A stretch of 64,000 nucleotides of DNA, from positions 9,733-73,732 of the forward strand of contig JBBDYG010000108.1 in NCBI GenBank assembly GCA_040901765.1. The letters run 5' to 3'. This stretch comes from JBBDYG01 sp040901765. Its GTDB lineage: Bacteria; Planctomycetota; Planctomycetia; Pirellulales; Lacipirellulaceae. Below are positions 8,404 through 23,400 of this stretch, in pieces; position 1 is the first letter of the stretch; each line of letters starts with the position of its first letter. Position numbers and translations under genes: made by a program. The notes under the pieces are model-generated. The model was given only the letters and a program-made list of their open reading frames with translations, did not search any database and was not told the origin of the DNA.

Positions 8404-11400
8404 TTACTCATACAGAACGGATAGCAAGATTTCTCGAATCGAATTTGGGCCATATTCCAGGTGAAGTTCGGCGAAGAATCGGTCAACCGACTCTTCGTAG
8501 GGACTTCGATCCTGTTCGCGTTCCTCGGCTATCGGCACGGCAACACGCGGTGCCTTCTTGCGGACGTTGTAGCCAGCTTCCGTCAGCAGCATCAGCAGAT
8601 TTGCGTCGAAATGTCGCTGGCGCGGTGAGTATTCGATTTGCGCGAACGCTGCGTCGCGCGTCAGCCTGGATTGGGACGTCGCGACGTTTCTTGCTGCCGG
8701 CCAGTCGAACGGGAATTGCAATGTGGTGTTCGTCGCACCGGGATCCTGCACTTCCGCCGCCGACGCATCAACACTCAGTGGCAAAGCCTCGGACGACCCC
8801 GATCCGGAGATCTGGAACAGCCAGTCGTCAGCATCGAAGAACGCCACGTTATCGGGATCCAAGTCGTCTTGAATGGTCGCGGAACCGAGCTTAAACGGTC
8901 CGCCCAGTGCGGCGATGCCAACGCCGCTAGAAATGCGTGCCATGCGTGTAGCAGCGTCGAGGTCTCCGGCAGTCCAGACTGCCAGAATGTGTTTCCAGGC
9001 ATTACGGTCGGCATTGTCGGTGGCGGCATCGTCGTAGTCCGTAATTTCCGTGATGACGATATCCTCCTCGTTGTCGTTTGAGTCGAACGTGTCGGCGCCG
9101 TCGCCGCCGACCAGGATGTCGCGCCCCGCGCCTCCGCCCAGCACGTCGTTCGCGTTGCCGCCGATGAGCAGGTTGTTTCCGGCGTTGCCGGTGAGTGTAT
9201 TGGCACTCGATGGACTTCCGATGACGTTTTCAAAATGCTCGGGGGCCGGCATGGTTGGGGCGCTAGGAAGCCGCATTCGTATTAACTGGCCGGAACCGAC
9301 GTTGTTGTCGCCAAGCGACAAATCGAAAGCAACGGCTTGCATGAACTGTGAGAAATCAATCGTATCGCTGCCGCCGCTGTACACGACGCCCATGGCAACC
9401 GTGCCACCGTCTTCGTGGAGCGTGAGCGTGCCGAGGTTGGGATCGACCACGTAAGTGTCGTTTCCGGCGCCGCCAAAAAGCTCATCGAATAGTCCCGGCC
9501 CTCCGGCGAGGCGATCGTCCCCCCGACCGCCGTGCAACTGATCATCTCCAGCGCCGCCCAGCAGCACGTTGGCATGGTCGTCGCCCACGATAACATCGGA
9601 AGAGTTGCTTCCCGTGACGTTCGCGATGTTTTGCACGACTCCCGCGCCGGTTGCCGTACTGGCCGACAAGTTGACGTTAACGCCACTCGTGTAATTGGAG
9701 TAGTCGAGCGTGTTGGCGCCGCCTCCGCCGTCGATCGTGCTGGGAAGGGGCAAGACCGCCAAACCGTGGAATTTGAAGACGTCGTTCCCTTCACCCGCGA
9801 GAAGTTTTTCGAGGGAATTGGTGGCGTTCACGCCGTCCGCCGTGGCGAGGAAGTCGACCGTTATATTGCCCGTGCTGAGGATATCGAACTGAAGATCGGA
9901 TGTGACCAGTTGCAGGTCGAGGACATCGATCTCGCCAAGCAGGCCGGTGTCGCCGATCGTATCGATCTCGTCTCCTTCCACCATGCGGTAAGTGTCGTTA
10001 CCGGCCTGACCGTCGAGCGTGTCGTTTCCAGTTCCTCCGATCAAGAGGTCGTCGCCGCTGCCACCGTGGAGGATGTCGTCGTCCGCTCCGCCCAGGATTA
10101 CGTCGTTGCCGGCGCCGCCATCGAGAAGCGTATCGCTTCCGGCCTGGCCCTCAATCCGGTCGTCGCCGTCACGGCCGACGATCGTGTCGGCACCAGGTCC
10201 GCCCAATAGCACGTTGCGCTCCTTGGTCCCGCGGATTGTATCACCCGCTTGGCCACCGGTGACATTCTCAATCGACAGGACGCCGCCAGGCACGCCGGTG
10301 ACGGAGCCTAGCAGGTCGACGGTAACTGCCGAGGTGTAGGCGCTGTAATCGAGCAGATTGATGCCACCTTGCCCATCGATCGTCCCGCCGCTTGGCAGCG
10401 ACGCTCCGTTGAGGAACGAAAACACGTCGTCGCTTTGTCCGCCAATGATATGTTCGATCGGCATGCCCACCGGGATTCCGAGGACGATTGCTACCTCGAG
10501 AGCGGAAAAGTCCAAGGTGTCGATGCCCCCCGCATCCGCTAAGGTCACATCACCCTCATTGAAAGTAATCACGAAGACGTCGTCGCCCAGTCCACCTGAC
10601 AAGAAGTTTACGGAACCAGTGCCGGGATCGAGGCGATCGTCGCCATCGCGACCTTCGATGGTATCGCCCCCACCGAGACCAAGGATCATGTTGTTGGCGG
10701 TGTTGCCGCGCAGTATGTCCGGGAACTCGGAACCGATCACATTCTCAAGATTCGCCTGCTGGCCAGCGACTAGGGCAGCTACATCACGGACATTGCTGGT
10801 GCCCGGTTGCAGAGCAAACGTCGGCAGGTTCAGGTCGACAGTAATCATCGTGTCGAGTTGAGAGAAGTCGAGGGTATCGACGCCTTGATTAGCCAGCTCG
10901 GCAATCAGGTCATGTTCGACCGGCGAGAGCGCCGGCACGGGACAGAAAAGATAGGTGTCGTCTCCGTCGCCGCCGGTGAGGGTGTCGCTTCCTTCTCCGC
11001 CGTCGAGGTGATCGTCGTTACTTCCGCCGGTGAGATTGTCATCCCCGCCCAGGCCGATGAGTGTCACTGGACCGGAAAAAGCGCTTGCAATGAGGGTGTT
11101 GGGCGCCGCGCCGCCGGTCAGCCTGGCCCGCTCAATGCTGATGAGTTGGTCCAGCCCTTGGCCGGTGAGGGCGGTGTTCGTGAGGGTTTGATTGACGTCG
11201 ACCGTCTGCCGTACTTCATCGATACCCGCGCCGCCGTCGATCAGATCGTCATCAATGGTGCCGACAACGGTGCCCAGAACCGGGTCGCCGCCCCAGAGGA
11301 TGTCATCCTCTTCCTGGCCAAAGAGTTGGTCCTGCCCGGCATGGCCGAACAGGGTGTCGCGCAGCGATCCGCCGCTAATGACGCCGGGAACGGTGATGCG

Positions 11401-14400
11401 ATTGTCGCCATAGACAACGTCGTTGCCGCCCCAGGCGTGGACCACGTCGTCCCCGTCAAGCAATACGAGGGGTTCGTAATTGCCAAAGTCGAGGCCGACG
11501 ACGCTCTGGCCGGATGCAAGGGAGACATGATGCGCGCCCGGCTGAGGCACCGTCACCGGATACGACTGCACGAACCCGGGCGGTACAACTTCGCGGATTA
11601 AATAGCTGCCCGGATCGAGATCATCCAACCAATACGCGCCGGTCTCGTCCACATTGGGCGTGGACGGGTCGTCGGCCATGGTGACCGTGTACGGCTCGAA
11701 GAGCAAGCCGGGGCCTGAGTCCAGGTCGATGAAGTCCAACTGGCCGTTGCCGTTCAAATCGGCGTAGACCGTCACCCCGGCCAGTCCAGGTTCGTTCAGG
11801 TCGCGGACGCCGTCGTGGTCGAGGTCATTCCACTTAGTACCGTGGATCGAGCCGGGTTGAGAAGGCTGGTTCTGGTTTCCGAAGTCGACGTTTTGATAGA
11901 CGTCTGTCGGACCCAGATTGATCGTCCAGGCGGTGGTACCGGGAACGGGATTCAACCCGCCATTCACACCGGTCCCACCCACCGATGTTTGGGTCCAGCC
12001 GGGTTGTTGTTGCTCCGAAACGGTGTACACCCCTGGCGGCAGGTTCGTGAACCAATAGGCACCTGCTCCGTCGGTGACTGTGGTCAGGCGATCGTCGAGG
12101 TCGATGTCGCCGTCCATGTCGAAGTCGGCGCCGGTTATTTCGATCGTCCAATTGTCCAACGGTGGCTCTGCGGGCGCATCCCAGATCCCATTGCCGTTGA
12201 CATCTTCGAACTTGTAGCCGTGGATCGCGCCGATCTGCGTCAGTCCGTAGCAGTTCTGAGGAAAGTTGGCGTGATCGGCGAGCACCGGTTGGTCGAGGGG
12301 CACATTCCAAACGGCCCATTTGTCGAATAGGCCAAGGCCGTTCCCCCCAAGTCGCAGCGTGTCGTCGGCATCGAGGCTGACATTTCCCCCTGCGGGCACA
12401 ATTTGAATGCCGCCCGAACCGTCCACATAGAATCCCAAGCCGCGTGTGTTTGCGTCGTACGTCACAGCGACGTGGGACCACTCGAAAGCCGGCATCGACA
12501 GAGTGGCGGGGGCCGCGATCACGTTTCCGGCGGCATCAAGCATCGCGAGCGACGCGAAGCCTGCGTTCCAGGTGAGTCGAAAGTCGTCGTCTCGTAGAAT
12601 CAATCCTGGCTGCTGCGGAAATACGAAACCCTCAATGGTAAAGGACGACAGCACCAAGTCGCCGGGCATCGTCGTCTCCAAGGCGACCGACGATGTCAAA
12701 TCCACTGCATCGCCCACCAGTCCCGGCACATACGAAACTACCGGCGGGGTTGCAACGACAGCCAGATTGTCATCGTGAATGCCGGCGTTTTCGACAAATT
12801 GGCTGGCTGTATCGAATGTGTTTTGCTCAAATTCCCAAATCGCCACGAGGGGCAAGGTTACAGCAGCGCTGCCCGGTGCGATGGGCTGATTAGCGAAATC
12901 GACCCCCGAGGATTGCTGGCCGGCGACGACGGTCACCAGATGATAGGGCGTGACCGCCGGGAACACCTGTTGGAACGTGGACGGTACGATCTCGTGGACC
13001 CGCCACTGCCCCGGCGCAACGCCGACGATCACGTACGTTCCGTCTTCGCCGGTCACTGCGGACGGTTCCATTTGGCCTTGGGCCTGATCGTGGATGCCGT
13101 TGCCGTTCAGATCGACGTAAATCATCACTCCGGCCTGCGGAATGTCGTTGACGTCCGGCACTTCGTTGGAATTCTCGTCGAACACTTTGCGTCCGGCAAT
13201 CGAGCCAGGCTCAACCGGCACTGCGGAATTGCCGAAATCGACGCCGACGAATATCTTTCCCAGCGCGAGTTGAAGCGTGTGGTAACCAAGCTCCGGATAC
13301 GTAGTTTGCGTGCCAGGCAGCGTGACTTCGCGGATCACGACGTTCCCTGCGGCGATGGGCACGTCCAACCAGTAATGACCGGCGCGGTCGGTAACGCCAT
13401 TTCCCACGGAAATCCGCTCGAGCGTGTTGCCAAAGTTCTTGCGCCACAGCAAATAGTCGGCCTGGTCGACGACGCGATTTCCGTCGCCGTCGGCGCGCAG
13501 GTCGGTCGTCGAGCCGAGCGTGTCGCGCCACACGGAGTAGTCGGCGTTGTCGACCGTATCGTTTCCGTTGTAGTCGCCGGGTAACTCGGGTGACACCGGT
13601 GCCCCAACCGTCCGGCCGAAAGTGGTCCGCCACAACAGATAGTCAACTTGGTCTACAACGCCGCTTCCATCGCCGTCGGCCCGCAGGTTGGTGGTCGAGC
13701 CGAAGGTGTCGCGCCAGACGGAATAGTCGGGTGCATCGACGACGCCGTTGCCGTTGTAGTCGGCCGGCCCGGCCGGCAAGCTCATCGTGACCGCGGTTGG
13801 CTCGCCCTCATCGTACTGGCCGTCATTATCGAGGTCGGCATAGATCGTGACTCCGTTGATGCCCGGTTCGCCCGGATCGCGGACCCCGTCGCCGTCCAGG
13901 TCGGACCATTTCTCGCCGTGAATCGTGGCCGTGGCGACGAAGTTGCCGAAGTCCACACCCTCGACAATCTCCCCAGCGCCCAAGTTGACGTGCTGCGCCG
14001 AGTTGGTTGTTTGCACGCTTCCGTCGGGCACCTGTTCGCGGACGATGTACTCGCCGATCGGCAAGTCGCTCAACCAGTAGCGGCCCGTCTCGTCGACGCC
14101 AACGGTCTGCGGGTCGTCGACCATCGTGAATGCGAAGGGTTCGGCGGGCACGCCCGGGAGCGCGCCGTCCCAGACGCCGTTGTCGTTCAGGTCGGCGTAC
14201 ACGCGGACGCCCGCCCAACCCGACTCAATGGCGTCGCGGACCCCATCGCCATCCGCGTCGCGCCACTTGGTGCCGTGGATCGCACCCAGTGGTTGGTTGG
14301 CGAATGTCAAACCATGAGAAGGCAGTTCCGGCCCTTCGAACTCAGCCAATTCGCGCACCGAAGTGCCCACGGACTCACCCGAATCGAGCGATACGACCAG

Positions 14401-17400
14401 CGGCGTGACCTTGCCGACACCGTCGTCGGCGGGCAGCGTTTGCCGCAGTCCGCTCAATAATTCTTCGCGGACTTTGTAATCCGACCCTGGCCGCACCGAA
14501 CCGATTGTGAAGTAGCCCGCTTCATCGAACTGCGTTTCGGGATCGTCGAACAACGTAATGCCTTTAGGCTCCGCCTGGTCGCGGACCCCGTTGTTATTGA
14601 GATCGACGAAGAACATGACGCCGCCTAAGCCCCGCTCGCCATCATCCTGAACGGCGTTGCCGTTGTCATCTCGAAATTTGAATCCGTTGATCGTCGCTGG
14701 CCTAAAGTTCCCGAACTCCAATGAAACGTCCGACGACGAACCTACCTGGACGTGGTTTTCGTTCGCTGTGCCCGGGTAGTAAATGCTGGCATGTGTTGCA
14801 GGATAGGGGGGGAGTTGTTGCGATTCCGAGTTGGTCAGCACCAGCGCCCATTCCTCTAACGTACCGGCGTGATCTTCGTCTGTGTCGCGAATCACCAGCG
14901 TCCAAGTACCATCGACATTTCCACTCAACAGCGGTTCCAGGTCATCCGTGGCTTGGAATACGCCCGAGTAGCCGAAAGCAGGCGGCGTGCCGTCGGGAGC
15001 TAGAGCCAGTGCTACCTTCTGGCCGCCAGGACCGATCAGGAACGCCTCCAACTCCGCCAGCTTCTCGTGCTCGATGTTGAAATGAACTTCCACGTTCGAC
15101 GCCGAGCCAACGGTCACATCCGTTACGCTCGAACGCAGCTCGGAGACGCCATCGTTCGGAATCGCCAGGCGGACGTCGGGCGTCGATGAAGCGAGCGACG
15201 GGGAGCTTTGCACCCAGCCGGTGCGGGGCGTTTCGCGCACCACGTAATCGCCTGCCGGCAGGTTGTCGAACACCGCAACGTGTTTTTCCGTTACCGGGTC
15301 GATCTGTCCGTTGCCGTCGAAGTCGAAGTCGCCGGTCCGGCGAAACACGCTGCCGTCGGGACCAATCACTTCAACCAGCCAGTTGTCAAGCAGGTTTTCC
15401 GAACCCTGGCGAACGCCGTCGGCGTTGAGGTCGTGGAACTTTCGGACGACGATCCGGCCCACGTCGCGGCGATTGCCGAAGTCGACATCGCCGATCGACT
15501 GCGCGCCGCCGGCGCCGGAGATGGCCACCGCCAGAACGCCACCCACGGGCAGCACGGGGGCCCAACCAGCCGGCGCGATCTCCCGCACCGTGTAATTGCC
15601 GGACTCTACATCCTCGAACTCATACGATCCGGTCGAGTCGGTAACGACCGTCGCCACGACCGCGTTCTGCGCATCGAGCAGTTCGACGGTCCAGCCGATT
15701 AAGATCGGCTCACCAAGCTCGTTGACGCCATCCAGATCCAAGTCCTCGTAAAGGATGCCCGTAATGATGCTGGCCGGATCGTCGACAATCGTCACCGGCT
15801 CGGTGGAGAGGCAATGGAGAATGAAATACCCGCCGCCCGCCTCGGGGTTGCCCGCGTCGTTCAAAACGTCCACCAGACCGCTGATGAGCGAGCCATCGAC
15901 ATTCGTGCCACCGAAGATCGTGTCGACGCCGTCGGTGCCGCAGATCATGTCGTCGCCGGGGTTGCCTTCGATGTAGTCACCGTCGGTGCCCGACACCGAT
16001 CCGAGCAAGTAGCCCACGAGCAGGTCGTTGCCCCAGCCGCCATAAATGAAGTCGGAGCCTTCGTCGCCGACGACCATATCGTTGCCCGTGCCACCTTTGA
16101 GCACATCGTTGCCGTCGGTGCCCGTTTCCGTCGCAGACGTCACAAAACTCGCGTGAACCATTCCGTTGATCAACTGATCGCGGAGGTTTGTGAACACACC
16201 GTCGATTGTCGCTCCGCGCGAGGTCACGTCGGACAATCGGCCGCCGAGCATGGCGTCGTTTCCTTCCTCGCCAAGTAGAATGTCGTCGCCCGCGCCACCG
16301 ACGAGCAGATCGATTCCGGTTCCACCCATTAGCGTGTCGTTGCCCTCTTCGCCGAAGATCACGTCCCGACCAGCGCCGCCTTCGACAATCGTGTCATTTC
16401 CGCCGCCCGCGAAAATGACGTCCTGGCCCGTGCCGCCGTACAACGCGTCGGCCCCGGCCGAGCCCCAAAGAGAATCCGTGTCCTGGGGAATTCGCGCGAG
16501 CGAGTCGCGCCCTTCTCCAAAGATCAGGTCGTCGCCGGCGCCACCGTGAATGATGTCGTCTCCGCCGCGGCCGCGCAGTTGGTCGTTACCCGCGCCGCCG
16601 TCGAGGTAATCCGCATTCGCGGTGCCCACCAGGATGTCGTCGCCCGCGCCGCCCAAGGCCGTGACCGGAACGTCGACGTCGATCAGAAGTAGCGAGTCGT
16701 CGCCGGCCCCGCCGGACATGAAAATCTGCTTGACATCGGTGAAGACCTGTTCCAATCCGAGCAGCTCGACCTTCATCACACCGGGAGCCATCTGGGTGAT
16801 CTTGACGTCTTCGTGCGTGTCGCTGGCATTGCCGCGCCGCCGCAGGTCGGCGTACGGCCCGGCGTGAATAATCAGCGTCCCCGTCTCCGCTGCGGCAGTT
16901 GGGCCCTGCATACCCGTGAAAGTGGTTCCCGCTTCGACCACCTGCCCCAATTCATACAACGGGCACTTGTGGTGGATCGACAGAATGATCTCGTTGATGA
17001 ATTCTTTGCTGCCCTCGTTGCCAAAATATTCCCACACGAGCCGCACGATGGCATTCACATCGACGCCCAAGTCGAACAGACAGAGGAAGCCGTCCTGCTT
17101 GACGATGCGGACCATCTCGTCGAGGTGCATCTTGCCGTCGCTGTTGCTGTCGCGCCAGTTGGCGTGGGCAGTGCCTCTGACCTCGCCCTCGATTCCCGCT
17201 TTGGCGACTCCCAGATTCAACAGGGCAGCCAAGCGCACGCCCAGCGACAAACCGAATTCGTCAATGTCCGCGCCAGTAAACACCTCCTCGCGATCGCCGA
17301 AATAGAACCCGTCGAAGAATCGGCCGGTGTCAATGCCGTGGCTGTCGTAGCCTACCGACAAATCGGCAAACACGCCAAAGTCCAGGCCGATTCGGACGTC

Positions 17401-20400
17401 GATCGGCGGCGGCGACCAAACGGTGAAGCTCTTTTCCCACGTGAAATCCAAGTCAAACCGCGGCACATCGTAGCTGACAATGTCGAACGGCCGATGCAGC
17501 AGCATCGAGATGACGTTCTTGACATCGAGAATGTGCAAATCGACGCCCAAATCTTCCAGCGACTGCAGCATTTGTTTGACGAAGCCGACGGCCTTCTTGA
17601 TCGTGCCGCCCGTCTCGACTTCCGAACCCTCTAAGGACACCTCTTCGGCCGCGCCCGGTTCCTGCAGGTCGGTTTGGGAGTCCGAATCGGTCGGATCCAT
17701 AATCACTAGCTCATCCTGCAGGATGAACACCAACTCGTCCGGTTCGAGGCTGTCCATCTCCGACGACAGGCGGAGGATCGTGTCGAGCGCGTTGATGAAC
17801 TTCTTGGCCGCTGCGGCTTGTTCGGGATTCTTTTGCAAGGCCAAGTCGAGAAACGTCACCGGCCCATTGCCCCGCGCTTCCGACAGTTGGGTAACGCCGG
17901 GGATCTCTTTCTTCAGCAGATTGATGACCGGCTGGAGCGGCTCGATGTACTTGTTGATCTGCTCAAGCACCGGCCGGATGTGCCGGCTGAGAAAATCCCC
18001 CAGATTGATGCCGACGTCTTCAAATTTGAAACTGAACGGCACTACGACGGTGTCAAATTGGTCGGTCGTGGCGTTGTAGGTGGACGTGTACGACCAGGTC
18101 AGGTGCATTTCGCCCTGCACGCTGGGGAGCGAGTCGTTGATGCCTGCCTCCAACAGCAAATGGACCTCCGCCGCGACGTTGAAGGCTGGCTGGAAAACAT
18201 CGAGGAACGAATTCGAGGAAATATCGGACAGCGTGATGTGGCCGTCTTGGCTCGGATCGACGAAATTGATCGACAACAATGGCGCGGTCGACGAGCTGCC
18301 GACAAAGGTTCCCGCATCCTGACCATCGAGAATATCCGTCGCGGAGATCTTTAGTCCAAACAGATCGACCGTCAGCGATGTCGGGATCGGATCACTTGGA
18401 TCGCTCTGATCGACTTGCAGCGCGGCGCCAACGGTTACTGCCAACTCCGGCACCGATGTTTGCTGATCGATGAGATAGAATCCCTCCTCCTGGCTGACGC
18501 CAAATCCAATCGTCCCCATGAAGCCAATTGTTGCTTCGACACCCCCTTGTCCGTCGGCTTTAATCGGCAGGCCAGCAAGTCCACTGTCGAAGTCGACGGG
18601 CAGCGTCTCTTCATAATTGAGAACCAAATTGATTTCAATCTTGTCATTCGTGAGTTCGAGCACATCTAGCGCCGTATTCTGTCCCAGCGCGGCCTGGAGC
18701 GCCGGTTCAACAATCGTCTTAATCGCAGCTTTGACGAGGTCAAGGCTGCCTGATGCCTGCGGATTGTTGCAAAGCTCCTCCCGTAGCGGCGCGACGAAAT
18801 TCTCGCGCAGCTTTTTGATAAGGGTGATCTTCTTGGCAAGGTCCGCGCCGCCGATCGGAATCTTGGCCAGCAGATCATTGGCCAGACCGTTTTCCAACGC
18901 CAAGAGAAACTTTTCGATTCCGTCCACGAGCGTTTTGAGGTTGAAGCCCAACCCCTCGAACAACTCGCCCAGCGCCTCTTCATCGAAGTCGGCCTGCGGC
19001 TGAAGCGGATGCTCGGCGCTGATGGCCAGCGTGATGATGTCCTCACTCATGTTGCCGAGCAATTCGGCGTCGACGCTGGCATTGAGCAAGCCGTTTGAAT
19101 AGATCTCGAAGGGGCTGAGGTTGATCTGCGAGTTGACAAGGTCACTAAACGCCACGGCGCCGATCGTGTTGGGCAACGACGGACTCACCGCATCGAAGGT
19201 GACTCTGAAACTGGCCCGGTTAGCGGGCGTGCTAATGGTTGCGGTCGCAGCCGTCAGGTATTCGACCGTCAGCCGTTTCGGCTTCATTCCATTAGGGTAA
19301 CGCTTGATTTGCACTTCGTAGGTATCGGGATTGGGGGCCGTGTTCTTCGTAATCGTGTAGTCCGGCGTGAGGCCCGCGCCGTTCAGCACAGTCGCTGTGA
19401 CGTTCCCTTGCGGGTCCACATAAATGGCGGTGACGATGATAAACCGGCCATCCGGATCATCCGAATCGCGCAGCGGGTCAGGCGAACCCGAAAGTACAAT
19501 CACGTCATCGATGTCGGGGACATCATCTTGGCTGCCGCTCGGCGAACCATCTTCCCAGAAATCGTGAGTAGCCGCGCGAAGCTCCGCATCGGCCCAGGCC
19601 TTGGCCAAGTCGAAGCTCTTGAATCCCAGCATTCCCTCGACCGATGCCGACAGGCCGGCGTCGATCGTGAGTTGGGTGAAAGGGACATCCACAGGGGTGG
19701 TGCCCGTCTTCGTCAGCAGAAAGAGCTTCTTGTCGTCGAGCGTGATGCCAGCGCCAAGGTCGATCTCGACGCCCGCGTAAAGCTCATAATTAATCGTGGC
19801 TCCGCCCAACGTTACTTTTTTGCCATCCTTCAGCGATAGCTCGAGATCCTTGGTCTCGGTTTTGGGGCCAGTGCTCAAAAGCTCTGAATTGTCGTATCCG
19901 AGCCCCACGATAAGCGCCGGCTGTTTAACATTGCCATCCGCCGTGTTGTAATCGGTGATATAGTCGAATTCGAATGCGACACCCGGCTGAGTGCCCGTCA
20001 GCCCGAACGCATCGTTGATGGCATCGCTGACAGCATCTTCCAGCCGCTCTTCCACTGTATTCAGGCTCGGAACCAATTTCATCAACTCGTCCCGCGCATC
20101 CTCCAGGGCGGCGACTAGCTGCGCGTTCAGCCCGCTAACCTGGGTTTCGTCCTCAATCGCCTTGGCCAACTGATTGGCGGCAGCCAGCAGCCGTGCCGGC
20201 AATCGCCTGATGCCGTTTAAGTCCACGTCGGCGGCGTGCGCTAACGCGCGATCAATCGCATCGAGCGCCTCGAACAATCGAGCCCGGGCCTCGATCGGCA
20301 CATTCAGATTCGAGGCAGCCGTTCGCACCGTGTTCACGGCCATCATCACTGCCGGCACATCGATCTGCAACAGGAATTCGTCGACGGCCGTCAGCATCGC

Positions 20401-23400
20401 GTCGGCAAACTTTACGACGTCGCCTACCGATTGGTTGATCAGCGGGATATTGAAACTCGTCGCGTCGTTGGGATTAATCTTCAGGTAGCTGGCGACGTTG
20501 CGCACGACGCTCAACAGATCGTCGACTTTGAGCTGCTCGACCGTCCCCAGAAACTCGCTGAACGTTGCCCCGCTGGAACCCAGGGCGGAAATGAGGCTCA
20601 GCGCGCCGGACGCTCCGAAGTCGAAATCAATCGGCACTACAAACGGGCCATTCACCAGATTGTTGATAAATCCGCCGTCGGCCACGATCTTGAAATGCGC
20701 TTCCCCCTCGATGCCGATCGTCGGCGGGGCGACGGCGGGAAGGAAGTCCAGGTCCAGTACGTCCGCCGGTCGAGTAAACTCCTCTGTAAAGTAAAGTCGG
20801 TCGTCGTCCGATTGGGTACCGGGATCCTTGAACACGGTGGAGATGAAAGCCAATAGCTTGGCGTCGGGCGGTCCATTACCTTCCAAGCTGAAGCTCAAGG
20901 AACCGAGCGCCGCGGACACGTCGACGTTGTCGGCGACCAGACCGAGGCCGATCGCTAGCTGATCTTCGCCGGCATCGGTGTCGATGAAAATGCGATCGTT
21001 GAATCCCAATCCGTGCAGCGGTTGGCCGATGATTTCTGGCGTCAGGGGGTGGAGCGGGTCTTCAACGATGGGTCGCTCGCGCATGACTCCCAGTGCCGAA
21101 GCCGTCGCGGCCCGATCGACGCCTGGTACGCCGATTCCGGGTAGCACGTAGATTGGCCCACTAAAAGCGAAAGCACTTAATTCGCGGTCCAACTCCAACC
21201 GTTGCTGGTCGGTATTGATATCGAGCTCAAACCTAGGAATCGAGAACGGGCCGACAGCGATTGACGTGGCGTCGACGATCCGGTCCCGGACATCGGCGAG
21301 CGTGCGGGCACCGTCCAGATTGACGTAGGCGCGGTAGTTGCCCAACCAAGGATTGCCGCCAGCAGTGGTCGGCAAACCGACCTCGATCACCAGGTCGGCC
21401 CAGTTCGACAAGTACCGATTCGAGTCGCTGGGATCGACGATTAAATCGCTGCTCGATTGCGTGCTGGCGAAACCAAGTGCCTCTCCGCCCGAACCGGATA
21501 TTTTGAGACCGATCACCGAATCGTCGACGGCTTGCAGATAGAGCCGGGTGCTGAGCGGGTTTTGCTGCGCGTCCCTTTCAATCAAGATTTCCGCCCGGAC
21601 CAGATTGTGGATCCCCTGCTGCCGAAAGAGGAAGTTAAGGTCGTCGGCCAAATGCTGCGGCAGGGTGTTGTTATTCGTGAATGGAGTGGCGGAGTTGCCC
21701 ACCGGCGCAAGTGCAAGCGTCATCGCGTAGGATGTGGCCGTGGGCGATGAGTACTGTTCGATCTCGAGCGTGAACGACGCGTCGCCGGCGAGTTGGCCGG
21801 ACGCCGGCACGTCGTCGGTCGCCGTCATGCCCACGATCAGCGGTACGCCTTTTCCGCCGTTGAGTGCCGTCAGAGGCGTCGTCTCGTCAAACTCGATCCC
21901 ACCATCTTCGGGCAACTTGGCAAATACGTTCAGCGGGCTGTCGGTCAAATTCCCCAGATACATCCCCATGTCGAATTTCAGCGTGACGGGCGCAATCAAG
22001 CTGGCGTTGATCGTGCCGCCCAGCTCGATCGTTCCGAACGGTCCCAGGCTGATCCCTTCCTCGAACATGTCCCATTCGAGCGGCTTCTCGAACAGGTGGC
22101 TCAGCTCGACGTGAAACGTCAATTCATTCGCAGCAAATTGCGGATTTACAATAATCGTCGGCGAAGTCTCAAAGGCAGGATCATTAGGCCAATTCTGGCT
22201 GTCCGTGGCGTCGTCCGTCATGCCTTGCAGCACCGGCTGCAGCTTCTCGGTGAGCTTCTGCTTGATCATGTCCACTAGATCGTCGATCACCGACTGGACC
22301 GGCGAATCTTTGCCATATTCTTTGATCGCGGCATCGATCAAATGCATGAAGCTTTCGGGGCCGGCGGCGTCGCTGGAGCCCTCGAACTTCAGCAGCGTCT
22401 CGGCCGGGTTGGCGTTGTTGGACGTATCGATACTCTGACCGGCGGAAAACCCGAGGTCATTGGTCCCTGCGACGTTGATTTCAATGCCCGTAACTGCCGT
22501 TGCCGTAGCGGCCAGCACTAGCCGATCCTGATCCAAGGTTGCGATCGCAGGCGAATTGATCGATGGCTTGTGATCGAGCGTGCGATCCCGGCCCTTGTCC
22601 ACCAGCACGACGACGTCGAGAAGCCCAACGGCCTTCAGCGCCAAGTTGATGGCCACTGCAAGATCGGCCGCATTGACATTCTGGGCCGTCGCCACGAAAG
22701 GATTCGCACTCAGTGGAATCGGATTGGTTCCAACGTCGATGGAATACGTCTCCGACGTTGCGCCGCGCGCGACCTCAATGTCGTATGTCTGAGTCGTCGT
22801 GACTCTTCCATTCGTCGGAGCCGGGTTGGCGGCGCGGAGTTGCAGTGTCGTCGCCGTTAGCGAATTGGCGCTGGGGGTCGTAAAGACTAACTTGCCTGTG
22901 TCTGTTCCGGAGGTTGGAATGCTGGCGACCAATAGGTCTTCAAGGCCAGCCGACGCAAGCTCGGTGTTAAGCGCCGCCACGAGCGACGCGGCGCTGTAAC
23001 TGATCGCCGTCCCGTCGGTTTGCGACAGCGGCAATCGGATGTTGACCGGGCCGTGGTCGTCCAAGGTCACCATGAAGCTCGCGTCGTCCTGATCTTGGCT
23101 GCCCGAAATCGATGAACCGAGCGCCACCGTCGACGCGACCGTCAGCTCTTCGCCCAGTTGGCCAAGCACGTCGTCGAGCAGGCCATCCAAGTCGACGAGG
23201 CCGCCGAGATGCGAGTCCACGCCTGGCAGCGACCAAATACCACTAAAGTCAATCAGGTTATTGAGCGAGTTTGCCAGTGTCTTGGTGGATGAAGTGTCAA
23301 GCGGACCCTCGATGATATCTTGAAAATACGTATCGGAGATCGCCTTCAATCCGGCCTTTGTGACTGTCGAGCCGCTGGGAAGATTGGGCGCAATCACCGT

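Noticed and set aside
8990..11470. Regular repeats as a possible CRISPR array
   Set aside because: Repeats are coding RTX nonapeptides in one open frame, of variable spacing and with no constant repeat plus unique spacer pattern.
16813..17634. 273-residue and similar plus-strand open frames within the giant gene
   Set aside because: Mirror frames of the 16.6-kb gene, whose frame is supported by domains from end to end.
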